A DNA stretch of 64,000 nt from Alphaproteobacteria bacterium (lineage in GTDB: Bacteria > Pseudomonadota > Alphaproteobacteria > RF32 > CAG-239), in contig JAFVWM010000036.1 in the NCBI GenBank assembly GCA_017501665.1, positions 62,001 to 126,000 on the forward strand. Reading direction: 5' to 3'. The notes beneath the pieces were generated by a model. The model had not been told where the DNA came from and ran no database searches. It was given only the letters and a program-made list of their open reading frames with translations. Position 1 is the first letter of the stretch; each line of letters opens with the position of its first letter. Made by a program: the position numbers and the translations under genes. Below are positions 46,104 through 57,808 of the stretch, piece by piece.

Positions 46104-46316
46104 CTAAGCGATAATATTAGGCATAATTTTAGCTTCAACCGTTTTAATTTTATTTTTAACACCTGTCTTAAGAGCATTTAACTGTTTTGCCTTAAAAAAG
46201 TCGATAGTGTTATTATTTTTAACCAAATGTCTTATATCAGAACAAACTCTGCGTTCTTCCAATTTTAACTCGCACAGCTGATGTTGTAAGCGGGCTTCAT
46301 GGGTTTTATTAAACAT
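46104..46316 (-). CDS. Small helical protein, DUF465/YdcH-like
   Basis: 70 aa with a good AAGGAC ribosome site before the ATG. It is a predicted two-helix coiled protein with a charged heptad-like pattern (CELKLEERRVCSDI, LNALKTGVKNKIKTVE). The last part resembles the DUF465 pattern (LKxxKLxLKDxI), although it is not a perfect match. DUF465 proteins are common in alphaproteobacteria and have no known function. It is divergent from the phosphofructokinase gene. Confidence 0.6.
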   Translation of the reverse strand: MFNKTHEARLQHQLCELKLEERRVCSDIRHLVKNNNTIDFFKAKQLNALKTGVKNKIKTVEAKIMPNIIA

Positions 46317-46441
46317 AAGGTAGTCCTTTCAACAAATATCTTGTTAATTATTATATTTTTAGTGGAAATCTATCTAAAACCTGTAATAGTATACTACAAA
46401 ACGAAGAATATTGCAACTATAAAATAGGAGTATTTTTTACA

Positions 46442-47521
46442 ATGAGTAAAATTAAAAGAATTGGTGTTTTAACTTCAGGAGGCGATTGCGCCGGACTTAA
46501 TGCCATAATTAGTGCTGTCGTAGCATCTGCCGAAAAAAAAGGATGGGAAGTATATGGAATACACGATGGTACCGAAGGTATTACAGACAAAGTACACCGT
46601 TACGAAGTTTTAACTACAAAAAACTTTTGTGATATGCCTTGGCCTCGTCTCAGCGGTTCTTATTTAGGATCATTAAACAAAGGATTACGTGTAGAATCAT
46701 TGGAAGAAGTTTCAAAACGTTTTTCTCAAGGAGTAAAAGACTTAGGCCTTGACGGCATTGTCGTTATTGGTGGTGACGGTAGCATGAACATCGTATCTAA
46801 TATGAGTAAAAACTCTTTGGTAAAAATTATCGGTATTCCGAAAACCATCGATAACGATACTCCGGTTACCGAATTTTCAGTCGGTTTTCAAACAGCCACA
46901 CAATTTTGTACAACATCTATCGATTCTCTTGAATTAACAGCTCGTTCTCATAATCGTGCAATCATCGTTGAGGTTATGGGACGCGATGCCGGTCACTTAG
47001 CATTACACTCTGCTCTGGCCGGAAATGCTGATGTTTGTTTAATTCCCGAAATTCCTTATTCTATTGACGGAATTATTAACAAGCTCAAAGAAATCAAAGC
47101 TCGCGGACGTAATCACGCCATCATAGTTGTTTCAGAAAGCATTAAAACCGAAACCGGTAATGTTGTTACCAGCAACAAAAACAATGTTGGCGAAGCCATT
47201 TATGGCGGTATCGGTCAATATCTTTGTGCAGAAATTGCTAAACGTTACAATGAATTCCAATTCCGCGTAACTACACTGGGACATTTGCAAAGATCCGGTG
47301 TTCCTGTAGCTTTTGATCGTTTACTTGCCTCAGTATTTGGTGCCAAAGCTGTTGAATTACTTGATCAAGGTGAAGACAATAAAATGGTTGTGTGGAAAGA
47401 CGGAAAAGTAGATGCTGTCTCATTAAGCGACGTTGTAAAAGCCGGTACAACTTTAGTTGACGTAAACGGGAAATACGTCCAAGCAGCCAAAGACCTGGGT
47501 ATATATATCGGTAAAATATAA
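46442..47521 (+). CDS. 6-phosphofructokinase with mixed ATP/PPi signature
   Basis: 359 aa. The P-loop region TSGGDCAGLNAI, GGDGSMNI, PKTIDNDTPVTEFSVGF and MGRDAGHLALHS identify PFK. The residue equivalent to 104 is Gly, as in ATP-dependent enzymes, but the residue equivalent to 124 is Lys, as in PPi-dependent enzymes. This mixture is also seen in some group III ATP-using enzymes, so ATP use is likely but not certain. It phosphorylates fructose-6-P. Preceded by AGGAG and followed by a terminator. Confidence 0.92.
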   Translation: MSKIKRIGVLTSGGDCAGLNAIISAVVASAEKKGWEVYGIHDGTEGITDKVHRYEVLTTKNFCDMPWPRLSGSYLGSLNKGLRVESLEEVSKRFSQGVKDLGLDGIVVIGGDGSMNIVSNMSKNSLVKIIGIPKTIDNDTPVTEFSVGFQTATQFCTTSIDSLELTARSHNRAIIVEVMGRDAGHLALHSALAGNADVCLIPEIPYSIDGIINKLKEIKARGRNHAIIVVSESIKTETGNVVTSNKNNVGEAIYGGIGQYLCAEIAKRYNEFQFRVTTLGHLQRSGVPVAFDRLLASVFGAKAVELLDQGEDNKMVVWKDGKVDAVSLSDVVKAGTTLVDVNGKYVQAAKDLGIYIGKI

Positions 47522-47544
47522 TTTTACTTTCCTACAACTTAATC

Positions 47545-47574
47545 AAAACCCTATCCTTTATGATAGGGTTTTTT
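47545..47574 (+). terminator. Terminator after phosphofructokinase
   Basis: AAAACCCTATC and GATAGGGTTTT hairpin with a T-run of six. Confidence 0.88.
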
Positions 47575-47661
47575 GTTTATTCATTGAAATATTCTTTTTG
47601 AAAAATATCTAATAATCCGAATTATCTGTGTTTAACAATATATCAAAAAGGAGATTTTATC

Positions 47662-48246
47662 ATGACCGAAGGTGTTCGTTTTCCCACATTCGCATTTATA
47701 ACCGGTGGTTCTGGCCAAGCAGAAGACGGTATTCCGCCCCAACCTTTTGAAACATTTTGCTATGATTCGGCCTTAAAAGATGCACGTATCGAAAACTTTA
47801 ATATCGTACCTTATACATCGGTACTTCCAAAAGAATTATATAACAAAATTATTCCGCTAAACGATAAAATTGTAAGCCAATTCAAACATGGTGCCGTTTT
47901 AGAAGTAATTATGGCTGCCAATGGTGCTTCCAAAGACGAACACAAAGCCATTGCCACCGGATTGGGTATTTGTTGGGGCAAAGACAAAAATGGCGAACTT
48001 ATCGGTGGATGGGCTGCTGAATATGTCGAATATTTTGACACTTTTATTGATGATGAAATTGCCGAAGGACATGCCAAAATGTGGCTTAATAAATCATTAA
48101 AACACGAATTAGAACTTCGTGGTGTTGAAAAACATTCCGAATTTCAAATATGGCACAACCACACCAACATAACTCAACAATTCGGTTATTGCTTAACAGC
48201 CATGGGATTCTTAAACTTTGATCATGCGCCTGTTGTAACTCTCTAA
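47662..48246 (+). CDS. aaxB: Pyruvoyl-dependent arginine decarboxylase (AaxB-like)
   Basis: 194 aa. The self-cleavage site is Thr52-Ser53 in [10 protein letters not shown], at the same position as in Chlamydia AaxB; the Ser becomes the pyruvoyl group of the alpha chain. The [11 protein letters not shown] start, [16 protein letters not shown] and [13 protein letters not shown] are family-like. It converts arginine to agmatine, using up a proton. It has a strong AAGGAG site and sits 15 bp before an amino-acid antiporter, forming the Chlamydia-like aaxBC pair. No AaxA porin is seen here. Confidence 0.9.
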   Translation: MTEGVRFPTFAFITGGSGQAEDGIPPQPFETFCYDSALKDARIENFNIVPYTSVLPKELYNKIIPLNDKIVSQFKHGAVLEVIMAANGASKDEHKAIATGLGICWGKDKNGELIGGWAAEYVEYFDTFIDDEIAEGHAKMWLNKSLKHELELRGVEKHSEFQIWHNHTNITQQFGYCLTAMGFLNFDHAPVVTL

Positions 48247-48261
48247 AAGGAATAAATTAAC

Positions 48262-49716
48262 ATGAAAGAAGAAAATAACAATAACGGCAAGCTTGGTGTT
48301 TTGGCTTTAGCGGCTATTGTGGTCAGCTCAATGATTGGCGGAGGGATTTATTCCCTCCCTCAAAATATGGCTGCATCCGCATCTGCCGGAGCGGTTTTCC
48401 TTGCTTGGCTGATAACAGGTGTCGGCATATATTTTATTGCCCGCACTTTTTCTGTTTTATCTATGGTGCGACCGGATTTAACAACCGGCATATATTCCTA
48501 TTCCAAAGCAGGATTCGGTTCATATACCGGTTTTACAATAGGTTGGTCATATTGGTTATGCCAAGTTTGTGGCAATGTCGGCTATGCCGTAATTACCATG
48601 GACGCCCTAAACTATTTCTTTCCCCCTTATTTTGCCGGAGGAAATAATTTGGCATCAATAATCGGTGGTTCGATTATTATATGGTTTTTTAATTTTTTGG
48701 TTTTGCGAGGCATAAAACAAGCCAGTATTGTTAATACCATCGGTACAATTATTAAAATTATCCCTTTATTCCTATTTATTATCATTATGGGATTTTTATT
48801 CTCAATTGACAAATTTGATATGGATTTTTGGGGTAATGCTATCGAAACAAAAGCAAAACTCGGAAGTTTATCAACTCAAATAAAAAGCACAATGTTGGTA
48901 ACCTTATGGGCATTTATCGGTATAGAAGGTGCTGTGGTAATGTCAAATCGAGCCAAATCACCTAAAAACATCGGTCCTGCAACAATTTTAGGTTTCTTAA
49001 GCTGTCTTGCTATTTATATCTTACTTTCACTATTGCCTTTTGGTTATATGTCGCAAAGTGAACTTGCTCAAATTGCTAATCCTTCAACTGCCGGAATCTT
49101 GGAAAAAGCCGTTGGCAAATGGGGCGCGTGGGTTATGAATACCGGCTTGGTTATCTCTGTTTTAACCAGTTGGTTGGCATGGACAATGGTAACAGCTCAA
49201 ATTCCACAGGCTGCCGCTCAAGACGGAACATTTCCCAAAGCTTTTGCCAAAGAAAACAAAAATCAGGCACCTTCCGTTTCATTGGTTGTTACATCAATAG
49301 CAATGCAATTATTTTTACTTTTGGTATATTTTTCCAACAACGCATGGAATACAATGCTATCAATTACTTCGGTAATGGTTTTACCGGCATATTTTGCTTC
49401 TTGTGCTTATTTATGGAAACTTTGTGAAGACGGTGAATTTCCTGAAAATTCATTATATAGTAGAAGTTCAGCACTGTTTACCTCAATATTAGGCTCAATC
49501 TATGCTTTGTGGTTAATATATGCCGCCGGCCTGAACTATTTAATGACCGCCGTAATTATTATTGCCTTAGGTATTCCCGTATATATGTGGGCCAGAAAAC
49601 AAAATGCTCCTACTGAACGAGTATTTACACATTCAGAGTGCAAGTTAGCCCTTTTACTCATCATTATTGCGCTCTGTGCAATTTATGCACTTGCTCGAGG
49701 AATAATAAATATCTGA
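48262..49716 (+). CDS. aaxC: APC-family arginine/agmatine-type antiporter (AaxC-like)
   Basis: 484 aa with about twelve membrane segments. The start VSSMIGGGIYSLPQNMA is the substrate-binding GSG-type loop of basic amino acid antiporters, and the length is typical of the APA group. Directly after the arginine decarboxylase gene, so its likely role is to exchange external arginine for internal agmatine. This would remove protons from the cell and protect against acid. An arginine/ornithine antiporter cannot be excluded from sequence alone. Confidence 0.88.
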   Translation: MKEENNNNGKLGVLALAAIVVSSMIGGGIYSLPQNMAASASAGAVFLAWLITGVGIYFIARTFSVLSMVRPDLTTGIYSYSKAGFGSYTGFTIGWSYWLCQVCGNVGYAVITMDALNYFFPPYFAGGNNLASIIGGSIIIWFFNFLVLRGIKQASIVNTIGTIIKIIPLFLFIIIMGFLFSIDKFDMDFWGNAIETKAKLGSLSTQIKSTMLVTLWAFIGIEGAVVMSNRAKSPKNIGPATILGFLSCLAIYILLSLLPFGYMSQSELAQIANPSTAGILEKAVGKWGAWVMNTGLVISVLTSWLAWTMVTAQIPQAAAQDGTFPKAFAKENKNQAPSVSLVVTSIAMQLFLLLVYFSNNAWNTMLSITSVMVLPAYFASCAYLWKLCEDGEFPENSLYSRSSALFTSILGSIYALWLIYAAGLNYLMTAVIIIALGIPVYMWARKQNAPTERVFTHSECKLALLLIIIALCAIYALARGIINI

Positions 49717-49718
49717 TC

Positions 49719-49756
49719 AAAAAAAGTCCCGATTCCTAAAAAAATCGGGACTTTTC
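49719..49756. terminator. Bidirectional terminator between aaxC and nitroreductase
   Basis: AAAAAGTCCCGATT and AATCGGGACTTTT hairpin with T-runs on both sides; it lies between the convergent genes. Confidence 0.9.
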
Positions 49757-49757
49757 T

Positions 49758-50273
49758 TTACCATTTATTATAATGAATTTTATCTTTCTTAAATCTGTCA
49801 TTCGGTTGAGGCGGAATTTTTTGAGGATAACCGACAACAACCAATGCATTAGGTTTAATATTTTCAGGTAAGTCCAGTAATTCTTGAAACTGCTTCATTC
49901 TATCCTCATACGGATAAATAGCACACCAACAACCACCTAAACCTTTACCATGTATAGCCAACAACAAATTTTGTGTTGCAGCCGAAGTATCAACCACCCA
50001 AAAGTTCTCATCCAATTGTTGATTAACATCACCGCAAACTATTATTGCCACTGATGCGTCTTTTAAAAAAGATGCATGTGGATGAATTTGCATAATCTTT
50101 TCTTTTGTATTCTCATCATCAACTACAACAAACTCCCAAGGCTGTTTATTATATCCCGATGGAGCATACATTGCAATTTTAAGCAAATCTTCAATATCTT
50201 CTTGCGGTATTTTTCGTCCGTTCTCAAATTGTCGAACGGAACGTCTTGTTAAAAGTCCGGCTTCTAAAAACAT
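49758..50273 (-). CDS. Nitroreductase family protein
   Basis: 171 aa. An RRSVRQF start, YAPSGYNKQPWEFVVV and a C-terminal VVVGYPQKIPP are standard for small FMN-dependent nitroreductases. It likely reduces an unknown nitro or quinone substrate with NAD(P)H. It follows atpC with a 12-bp gap and is probably read from the ATP synthase operon, which is an odd place for such a gene. Confidence 0.92.
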   Translation of the reverse strand: MFLEAGLLTRRSVRQFENGRKIPQEDIEDLLKIAMYAPSGYNKQPWEFVVVDDENTKEKIMQIHPHASFLKDASVAIIVCGDVNQQLDENFWVVDTSAATQNLLLAIHGKGLGGCWCAIYPYEDRMKQFQELLDLPENIKPNALVVVGYPQKIPPQPNDRFKKDKIHYNKW

Positions 50274-50285
50274 TTTTTTTATCCT

Positions 50286-50774
50286 TTAATGGTTAATTTT
50301 ATCGTCCGTCTTTTTGCTAAATGGTCTGAAAATAAATTTTTTCAAGACCGATTTTTTCTTTTTCAACTTTTTATTATACATTTGAATTGTACGTAAATAA
50401 CGACGTCTTGCGCCACGCTGATAATCCAAAACCATTTGATAAAACAGTTTCATTTGTTCACTTTCGGCCTCTGCTAATTTCTTCTTGGCATCATGAGCCG
50501 TAATTTCTTTTGCCGAAATTACACCTTGTGTCATAATTTTACATTCATTATCAACAATTTCAGCCATCCCCGGTTGAATAAAATAGCTGTCTTTCATTGT
50601 TCCGTTTTGATTATATAATTTTACCAAACCGAAATCTAGAGCATAAACACTGGGAGCTCTATCCGGTAAAATATCAACATCTGCCCTGACTGCCGGAAGA
50701 ATTATGCTGGCAACCTTATCTTCCAAATATATTCTTGCCGGCAATATTATCGAAACATTTACTTCTTTTACCAT
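50286..50774 (-). CDS. atpC: F1-ATPase epsilon subunit AtpC
   Basis: 162 aa. An N-terminal beta domain (about 5-85) includes SIILPAVRADVDILPDRAPSV. The C-terminal helical part carries a long basic tail (YNKKLKKKKSVLKK), longer than in typical epsilon subunits (about 135-140 aa). It couples rotation and inhibits reverse ATPase. The order atpH-A-G-D-C without the Fo genes is normal for alphaproteobacteria. Confidence 0.88.
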   Translation of the reverse strand: MVKEVNVSIILPARIYLEDKVASIILPAVRADVDILPDRAPSVYALDFGLVKLYNQNGTMKDSYFIQPGMAEIVDNECKIMTQGVISAKEITAHDAKKKLAEAESEQMKLFYQMVLDYQRGARRRYLRTIQMYNKKLKKKKSVLKKFIFRPFSKKTDDKINH

Positions 50775-50818
50775 TTTATTCTACCTTTTTATCAAAAGAT
50801 CGATACCAATACATATTT

Positions 50819-52384
<1,566 letters not shown>

Positions 52385-52408
52385 CTAAATCTCAAATCTT
52401 TATATAAA

Positions 52409-53323
52409 TTACAAAGCCTCGGCACCGGAAATAATTTCAACCAATTCGGTTGTAATGGCGCTTTGACGTAAACGGTTATATTTTAGTGTCAATTTACCGA
52501 TCATATCGGCAGCATTTCGTGTAGCATTATCCATAGATGTCATTCTGGCTCCTTGTTCACTGGCTTGTGAATTAAGCAACATTTGGAACACTTCTGAAAA
52601 CATCAACATATAAATAGCATCATTAAATACTTTTTCTTCAGCCGCATCATACTCATAAAAAGCATTATTAAACTTATTATCAAAACGCGGATCATCTAAA
52701 TCAATATCAAGTACATAAGGCATCAATTGACGATGTTTTACTTCGCGACTAATCGGCGAATTAAAGTAGGTATAAATAACTTCACAGACATCGAAACCTC
52801 CGGTTATATATTCGGTAATTAAGGGTTCGATTATTTGCTCAGCATCTCTGTATCTGGCTCCTTTTTGAGCTACACCGACCAAGACATCCCAAACCGCATC
52901 CGGTTTTCTCATTTTTAAGGCATCACCGATTTTTTTACCGATACACAACACCTTAACATTTTTACCTTTAGCTTCTAATTCATTTATTCTCTTGATAGTT
53001 TCTCGTAAAACATAACTGTTATAGCTTCCGCACAACCCTCTATCAGATGAAAAAGCCACCAAAAGATAGTTATCGACATCAGTTCTTGACTGCATTATCA
53101 CCGGATAATTAGGTTGCTCTCCGGTTTCTTTTTCAAAATCAATAAGATCTTTGTACATTCTGCCGGCAATTGTTAATATTCCCTGGTGATATTTTTCTGA
53201 TTTATCAAGCGATTCGTTTGCCTTTCTTAATCTTGCTGCCGCAACCATTTTCATTGCCGAAGTAATTTTCTTCGTCGACGCAATGGAAGAAATGCGAACT
53301 CTCAGCTCTTTTAAACCTGCCAT
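52409..53323 (-). CDS. atpG: F1-ATPase gamma subunit AtpG
   Basis: 304 aa from the ATG at 53323; the TTG at 53329 overlaps the atpA stop. The start LKELRVRISSIASTKKITSAMKMVAAARL and the C-terminal SEQGARMTSMDNATRNA are strong gamma signatures. It forms the rotating shaft. It is slightly longer than E. coli gamma (287 aa), with added central loops. Confidence 0.96.
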   Translation of the reverse strand: MAGLKELRVRISSIASTKKITSAMKMVAAARLRKANESLDKSEKYHQGILTIAGRMYKDLIDFEKETGEQPNYPVIMQSRTDVDNYLLVAFSSDRGLCGSYNSYVLRETIKRINELEAKGKNVKVLCIGKKIGDALKMRKPDAVWDVLVGVAQKGARYRDAEQIIEPLITEYITGGFDVCEVIYTYFNSPISREVKHRQLMPYVLDIDLDDPRFDNKFNNAFYEYDAAEEKVFNDAIYMLMFSEVFQMLLNSQASEQGARMTSMDNATRNAADMIGKLTLKYNRLRQSAITTELVEIISGAEAL

Positions 53324-53325
53324 TT

Positions 53326-54879
53326 TCAAGCTGCCTTTTCAATAGTTGCTACAAAATCAGAAGTAAAAGTATCATAAAATTTCATCAACTTAGCCTCCAA
53401 TTCAGTCGAAATTTTTTGTTCATTTCTGATTTCCTCAAGAAATTCCGGATGATTTGCTTTTATTGATGCTAAGGCCCTTTCTTCATAATCCTTAACCTTA
53501 TTCAAAGGAATCTTATCCAAAAATCCTTTAACACCGGCAAATATATCTACAACCTCTTCTTCTACACTCATCGGTTCATATTGCGGTTGTTTAAGCATTT
53601 CGGTCAAACGAGCACCTCTGGCAAGCAAATTTTTGGTAGATTGGTCTAAATCAGATGCAAATTGTGCAAATGATGCCATTTCACGATACTGTGCCAAATC
53701 CAGTTTCATTGAACCGGAAACTTGTTTCATGGCTTTAATTTGTGCCGCAGACCCCACACGAGAAACCGAAATACCGACGTTAACCGCAGGTCGTACACCT
53801 TGATAGAACAATGATGTTTCCAAAAATATTTGACCATCGGTAATCGAAATAACGTTAGTCGGAATATATGCCGAAACATCACCGGCTTGTGTTTCAATAA
53901 CAGGTAAAGCAGTTAAAGAACCGGCTCCTTCTTCATCATTCATCTTTGCCGCACGTTCCAACAAACGAGAGTGCAGATAGAACACATCACCGGGATACGC
54001 CTCGCGTCCTGGCGGACGACGAAGCAACAAAGACATTTGACGATAGGCTGTTGCTTGTTTTGATAAATCATCATAGAAAATAACCGCATGCATTCCGTTA
54101 TCTCTGAAAAACTCACCTATTGCACAACCGGAATAAGGGGCAATATATTGCATCGGCGCGGCATCAGAAGCTGTTGCGGCAACAACTATCGTATAATCCA
54201 TAGCCCCATGATCTTTTAATGTCTTAACCACTTGAGCCACTGTCGAACGTTTTTGCCCCACAGCGACATATACACAAAACAACTTATCTTTATCAGATTT
54301 TGCCGCATCATTCATTTTCTTTTGATTGATTATTGTATCAACAATAATTGCTGTTTTACCTGTTTGTCTGTCACCTATAATCAGTTCACGTTGCCCTCTT
54401 CCGATAGGAATAAGAGAATCTACGATTTTAATTCCTGTTTGCATCGGCTCATGAACTGATTTTCTTTCAATAATACCGGGAGCTTTAATATCTGAACGGC
54501 TATATTCTTTAGCTTTAATATCGCCTAAACCGTCAATCGGCTCTCCCAAAGCATTAACCACTCTACCGAGCAATTCTTTACCCACAGGTACACTAACGAT
54601 TGATTCGGTACGTTTTACAATATCGCCTTCCTTAATATCGTCATCATCACCAAAAATAACCACACCCACATTATCTTCTTCCAAGTTAAGAGCCATTCCC
54701 TTAACGCCACCGGAAAACTCGACCAATTCACCGGCCTGAACTTCATCCAAACCGTAAACTCGAGCTACACCGTCACCGACAGACAAAACCTTACCTACTT
54801 GAGCCACCTCAATTTTAGATTCTGACTTGGCAATTTTATCTTTAATAATTGAAGATATTTCACTGGCAGATACAGACAT
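53326..54879 (-). CDS. atpA: F1-ATPase alpha subunit AtpA
   Basis: 517 aa. The P-loop is [10 protein letters not shown] and the alpha signature is [17 protein letters not shown]. It forms the non-catalytic nucleotide-binding subunit. It is 2 bp downstream of atpH and overlaps the atpG region by a few bases, consistent with one operon. Confidence 0.98.
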   Translation of the reverse strand: MSVSASEISSIIKDKIAKSESKIEVAQVGKVLSVGDGVARVYGLDEVQAGELVEFSGGVKGMALNLEEDNVGVVIFGDDDDIKEGDIVKRTESIVSVPVGKELLGRVVNALGEPIDGLGDIKAKEYSRSDIKAPGIIERKSVHEPMQTGIKIVDSLIPIGRGQRELIIGDRQTGKTAIIVDTIINQKKMNDAAKSDKDKLFCVYVAVGQKRSTVAQVVKTLKDHGAMDYTIVVAATASDAAPMQYIAPYSGCAIGEFFRDNGMHAVIFYDDLSKQATAYRQMSLLLRRPPGREAYPGDVFYLHSRLLERAAKMNDEEGAGSLTALPVIETQAGDVSAYIPTNVISITDGQIFLETSLFYQGVRPAVNVGISVSRVGSAAQIKAMKQVSGSMKLDLAQYREMASFAQFASDLDQSTKNLLARGARLTEMLKQPQYEPMSVEEEVVDIFAGVKGFLDKIPLNKVKDYEERALASIKANHPEFLEEIRNEQKISTELEAKLMKFYDTFTSDFVATIEKAA

Positions 54880-54881
54880 AA

Positions 54882-55433
54882 TTACTTACCTTTCATTATA
54901 TTTTCTAAATAATTCAGTTTAGAAGCCAAACTGTCATCAAACATTTTTGATCCGCATTGCACACGCAATCCGCCCAAAATTTTCGGGTTTAACACGTAAT
55001 CTATTTCAACTTGTTTCCCCAATATCTTTTCCATAATTTTTTTCAATTTATTACTTTGTATCGATGAAAGTTTTTTAACTGTTTCAACATTAACTTTCAC
55101 TATATTGCTTTTGCAATTACATATTTTTTCAAAATCACTTAAGATAAGATTCAAATCAGAAATTCTTCCGTTTTCAACCACCACATTCAAACAGCTCAAA
55201 GTTTCATCACTTAAATTCAACAATTTGGCCGTTTTTTGCAAAACATCACACTTATCTTTTTGTGACCACAACGGATTCTCTAAATAATCTCCGAAATCAT
55301 TACTTTCGGACAACAACCCATGTAATTTGGCAACATCTTTCTTTACCGTTTCTATTGAGTTTCGTTCAAGCGATGCTTCATATAAAGCAGTTGCATAAAC
55401 ATGAGCTATTTTAGTTTTAGATACTTTTCTCAA
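54882..55433 (-). CDS. atpH: F1-ATPase delta subunit AtpH
   Basis: 183 aa, starting at a TTG (55433) with AAGGTG 8 bp upstream; an in-frame TAA lies just before it, so there is no ATG option. [13 protein letters not shown] and [24 protein letters not shown] match delta/OSCP. It links F1 to the Fo stalk. First gene of the cluster. Confidence 0.93.
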   Translation of the reverse strand: MRKVSKTKIAHVYATALYEASLERNSIETVKKDVAKLHGLLSESNDFGDYLENPLWSQKDKCDVLQKTAKLLNLSDETLSCLNVVVENGRISDLNLILSDFEKICNCKSNIVKVNVETVKKLSSIQSNKLKKIMEKILGKQVEIDYVLNPKILGGLRVQCGSKMFDDSLASKLNYLENIMKGK

Positions 55434-55518
55434 CTTTTAGCACCTTATTTTGTGTACATAATTTTTATTAACACGAAACATATTACATAATAATTAGTTT
55501 CTTTTTTATTAACAAGCC

Positions 55519-57690
55519 TCAATAAAAAGAGTATGGATCAATATCAACTTCAACACGTATCGAGGTAGGTATATTAACTCGTTTCAACCATCGTTTTAAA
55601 ACATCTTGTATCATAATATTTTTAGCCGTTTTAAGTAACAATCGATACCGATATCGCCCCCTTAACATATATATCGGCGCCGGCGCAGGTCCCAATGTGG
55701 ATATTTTATCATCATTAAACGCCGCCTGCCCCAACATTATGGCAAATTTTTCCGTTTCATTTTGTTTTGCGCCCGATATTATTACCGATGCTAATTTACC
55801 GAACGGAGGCATTTTAAGAATTTTTCTGGTTTGTTTTTCGATATTATAAAATTCTTGCGCATCAGAATTTTTTATAGCATTCAGCACTGCATTTTCAGGA
55901 TATAAAGTTTGTAAATAGACCTCACCTTTTTTATCGCCTCGTCCGGCACGCCCCGACACCTGCGACAATAATTGATATGTTCTTTCACTCGCACGCAAAT
56001 CACTTCCCATCAACCCCAAATCAGCATCAACAATTCCGACTAACGTAAGTGACGGGAAATGGTGTCCTTTAGCTAAAATTTGAGTACCGATTAAAATGTC
56101 TATTTTCCCATCTTCCATTTCTTTAATAATTTGATTGATTTCCTTAAGATTAGCCACGACATCTGAAGACAAAACTTTAACTTTTGCCAACGGAAAACGA
56201 TATTTAACCTCTTCTGCGATTCTCTCAACCCCCGGACCGCAAGCACACAACCCATTTTGCGAATGACACTCAGGACATTCATCGGGAATAACTTGTGTAT
56301 GCCCGCAATGATGACAAACAAGTTTATTGACATTTTTATGTTCGGTAAGCCACGCCGTACAATTAGGACATTGAATTCTATATCCGCAATCTCGACAAAT
56401 CATCAAAGGCGCATACCCCCTTCTGTTTAAAAACAATATAGTTTGCTCGCCTTTTTCATAATTTGCTTTAATTTTATCACACAAAACAGGTGATAGCCAT
56501 GACGCCCCCCAACTTCCTTTTATCGGTTTATTTTTCTTCAAGTCAATTATTTTTATTTCCGGCAATTCCGCAGAAGCAAAACGAGATTTAAGTTTTACTT
56601 CATCATATTTTCCCTCATCGACATTACACACCGTTTCCAAATCAGGAGTTGCCGTTGATAATATAAGCGGAACAGCCTCATATTTTGCCCTAACCACAGC
56701 CATATCCCTGCCTTGGTAATTAACAACATCTTCTTGTTTGAAAGATGCATCATGACTTTCATCAATAACAATAAGTCCCAAATTTTTATAAGGTAAAAAT
56801 AATGCCGAACGAGCACCTATAATAATTTTTGCCTCACCTGATATAACTGCTTTCCAATTATCGATTCTTTCCGTTTGTCCGAGTGCCGAATGCCACTGTG
56901 CCGGTTTCACACCAAACCTTTTTTCAAAACGAGACAACCATTGCGATGTCAAACCGATTTCCGGTACCATAATTAATACCTGTTTATCGTTTGCAAAAGC
57001 CTTCTCTACCGCTTCAAAATATACTTCCGTTTTACCTGATCCTGTTACACCATTAAGCAATGTAACACTAAATCCCTTATCAATTTTTGCGCACAAATCA
57101 TCGGCTGCAAGCTTTTGTTCATCTGTAAGATTAACTTTTTGAAACTGACAAATAGGTTTTTGATATTCTTTTTTCTTCTCAACCAATACTTCTTCCAAAA
57201 CATTTGCATCTATCAAACTTTTAATAACAGATTGTGACACTCCTGCACCAAGTGCAATATCAGAACGATTAAACGGCCCTTTTTTCAAAAAATCCATTAC
57301 ACGCCATCTGGCATCAGAATTTTTTAACTTAGCTTCAGCCAAAGTTTTACCGCTAAGCTGATAATATTTCAACATTTTAGGATCATCAAAAACTTGTTTC
57401 ACACTAAGAACCATTTTTAACACAAGCCCTAAATACGCCATATTGTAATTAGCTACAAATTCCACAAATTTACGTAAATTATCGCTTATAGGTTCATATG
57501 GTAAAACTTCTGTAATTTTTTTTATTTTTTTATTATCTAACTTACTGGTATCGGAAATTCCCCAAACCACACCGACCAAAGTATCTTTACCGAACGGAAC
57601 CTTAACTATTGAACCAAGTTTAACCATCTCTTCGATTTTATAATCAAAAGGTTCATTAAAAGGCAATGTTAATAAAACTTTGGCAAACAT
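55519..57690 (-). CDS. priA: Primosomal helicase PriA
   Basis: 723 aa. Walker A is LLNGVTGSGKTEV and the DEAH-type box is IVIDESHD. A zinc-binding region (about 435-485) has CRDCGYRIQCPNC and later CHHCG and CPEC, as expected for PriA. FLNRRGYAP and a C-terminal SIRVEVDIDPYSFY are family hallmarks. It restarts collapsed replication forks. Upstream of it lies a 109-bp divergent region before xerC. Confidence 0.97.
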   Translation of the reverse strand: MFAKVLLTLPFNEPFDYKIEEMVKLGSIVKVPFGKDTLVGVVWGISDTSKLDNKKIKKITEVLPYEPISDNLRKFVEFVANYNMAYLGLVLKMVLSVKQVFDDPKMLKYYQLSGKTLAEAKLKNSDARWRVMDFLKKGPFNRSDIALGAGVSQSVIKSLIDANVLEEVLVEKKKEYQKPICQFQKVNLTDEQKLAADDLCAKIDKGFSVTLLNGVTGSGKTEVYFEAVEKAFANDKQVLIMVPEIGLTSQWLSRFEKRFGVKPAQWHSALGQTERIDNWKAVISGEAKIIIGARSALFLPYKNLGLIVIDESHDASFKQEDVVNYQGRDMAVVRAKYEAVPLILSTATPDLETVCNVDEGKYDEVKLKSRFASAELPEIKIIDLKKNKPIKGSWGASWLSPVLCDKIKANYEKGEQTILFLNRRGYAPLMICRDCGYRIQCPNCTAWLTEHKNVNKLVCHHCGHTQVIPDECPECHSQNGLCACGPGVERIAEEVKYRFPLAKVKVLSSDVVANLKEINQIIKEMEDGKIDILIGTQILAKGHHFPSLTLVGIVDADLGLMGSDLRASERTYQLLSQVSGRAGRGDKKGEVYLQTLYPENAVLNAIKNSDAQEFYNIEKQTRKILKMPPFGKLASVIISGAKQNETEKFAIMLGQAAFNDDKISTLGPAPAPIYMLRGRYRYRLLLKTAKNIMIQDVLKRWLKRVNIPTSIRVEVDIDPYSFY

Positions 57691-57808
57691 AAAAAAACTC
57701 CTGTTCCAAATAATATCAAAGCCAATATTTTTTTCTAATATTTCTATATTTTACTCACAAAAAAGATAAATATTTTTTTAAACAATTAATCGTAAACTTG
57801 TGTGCATT

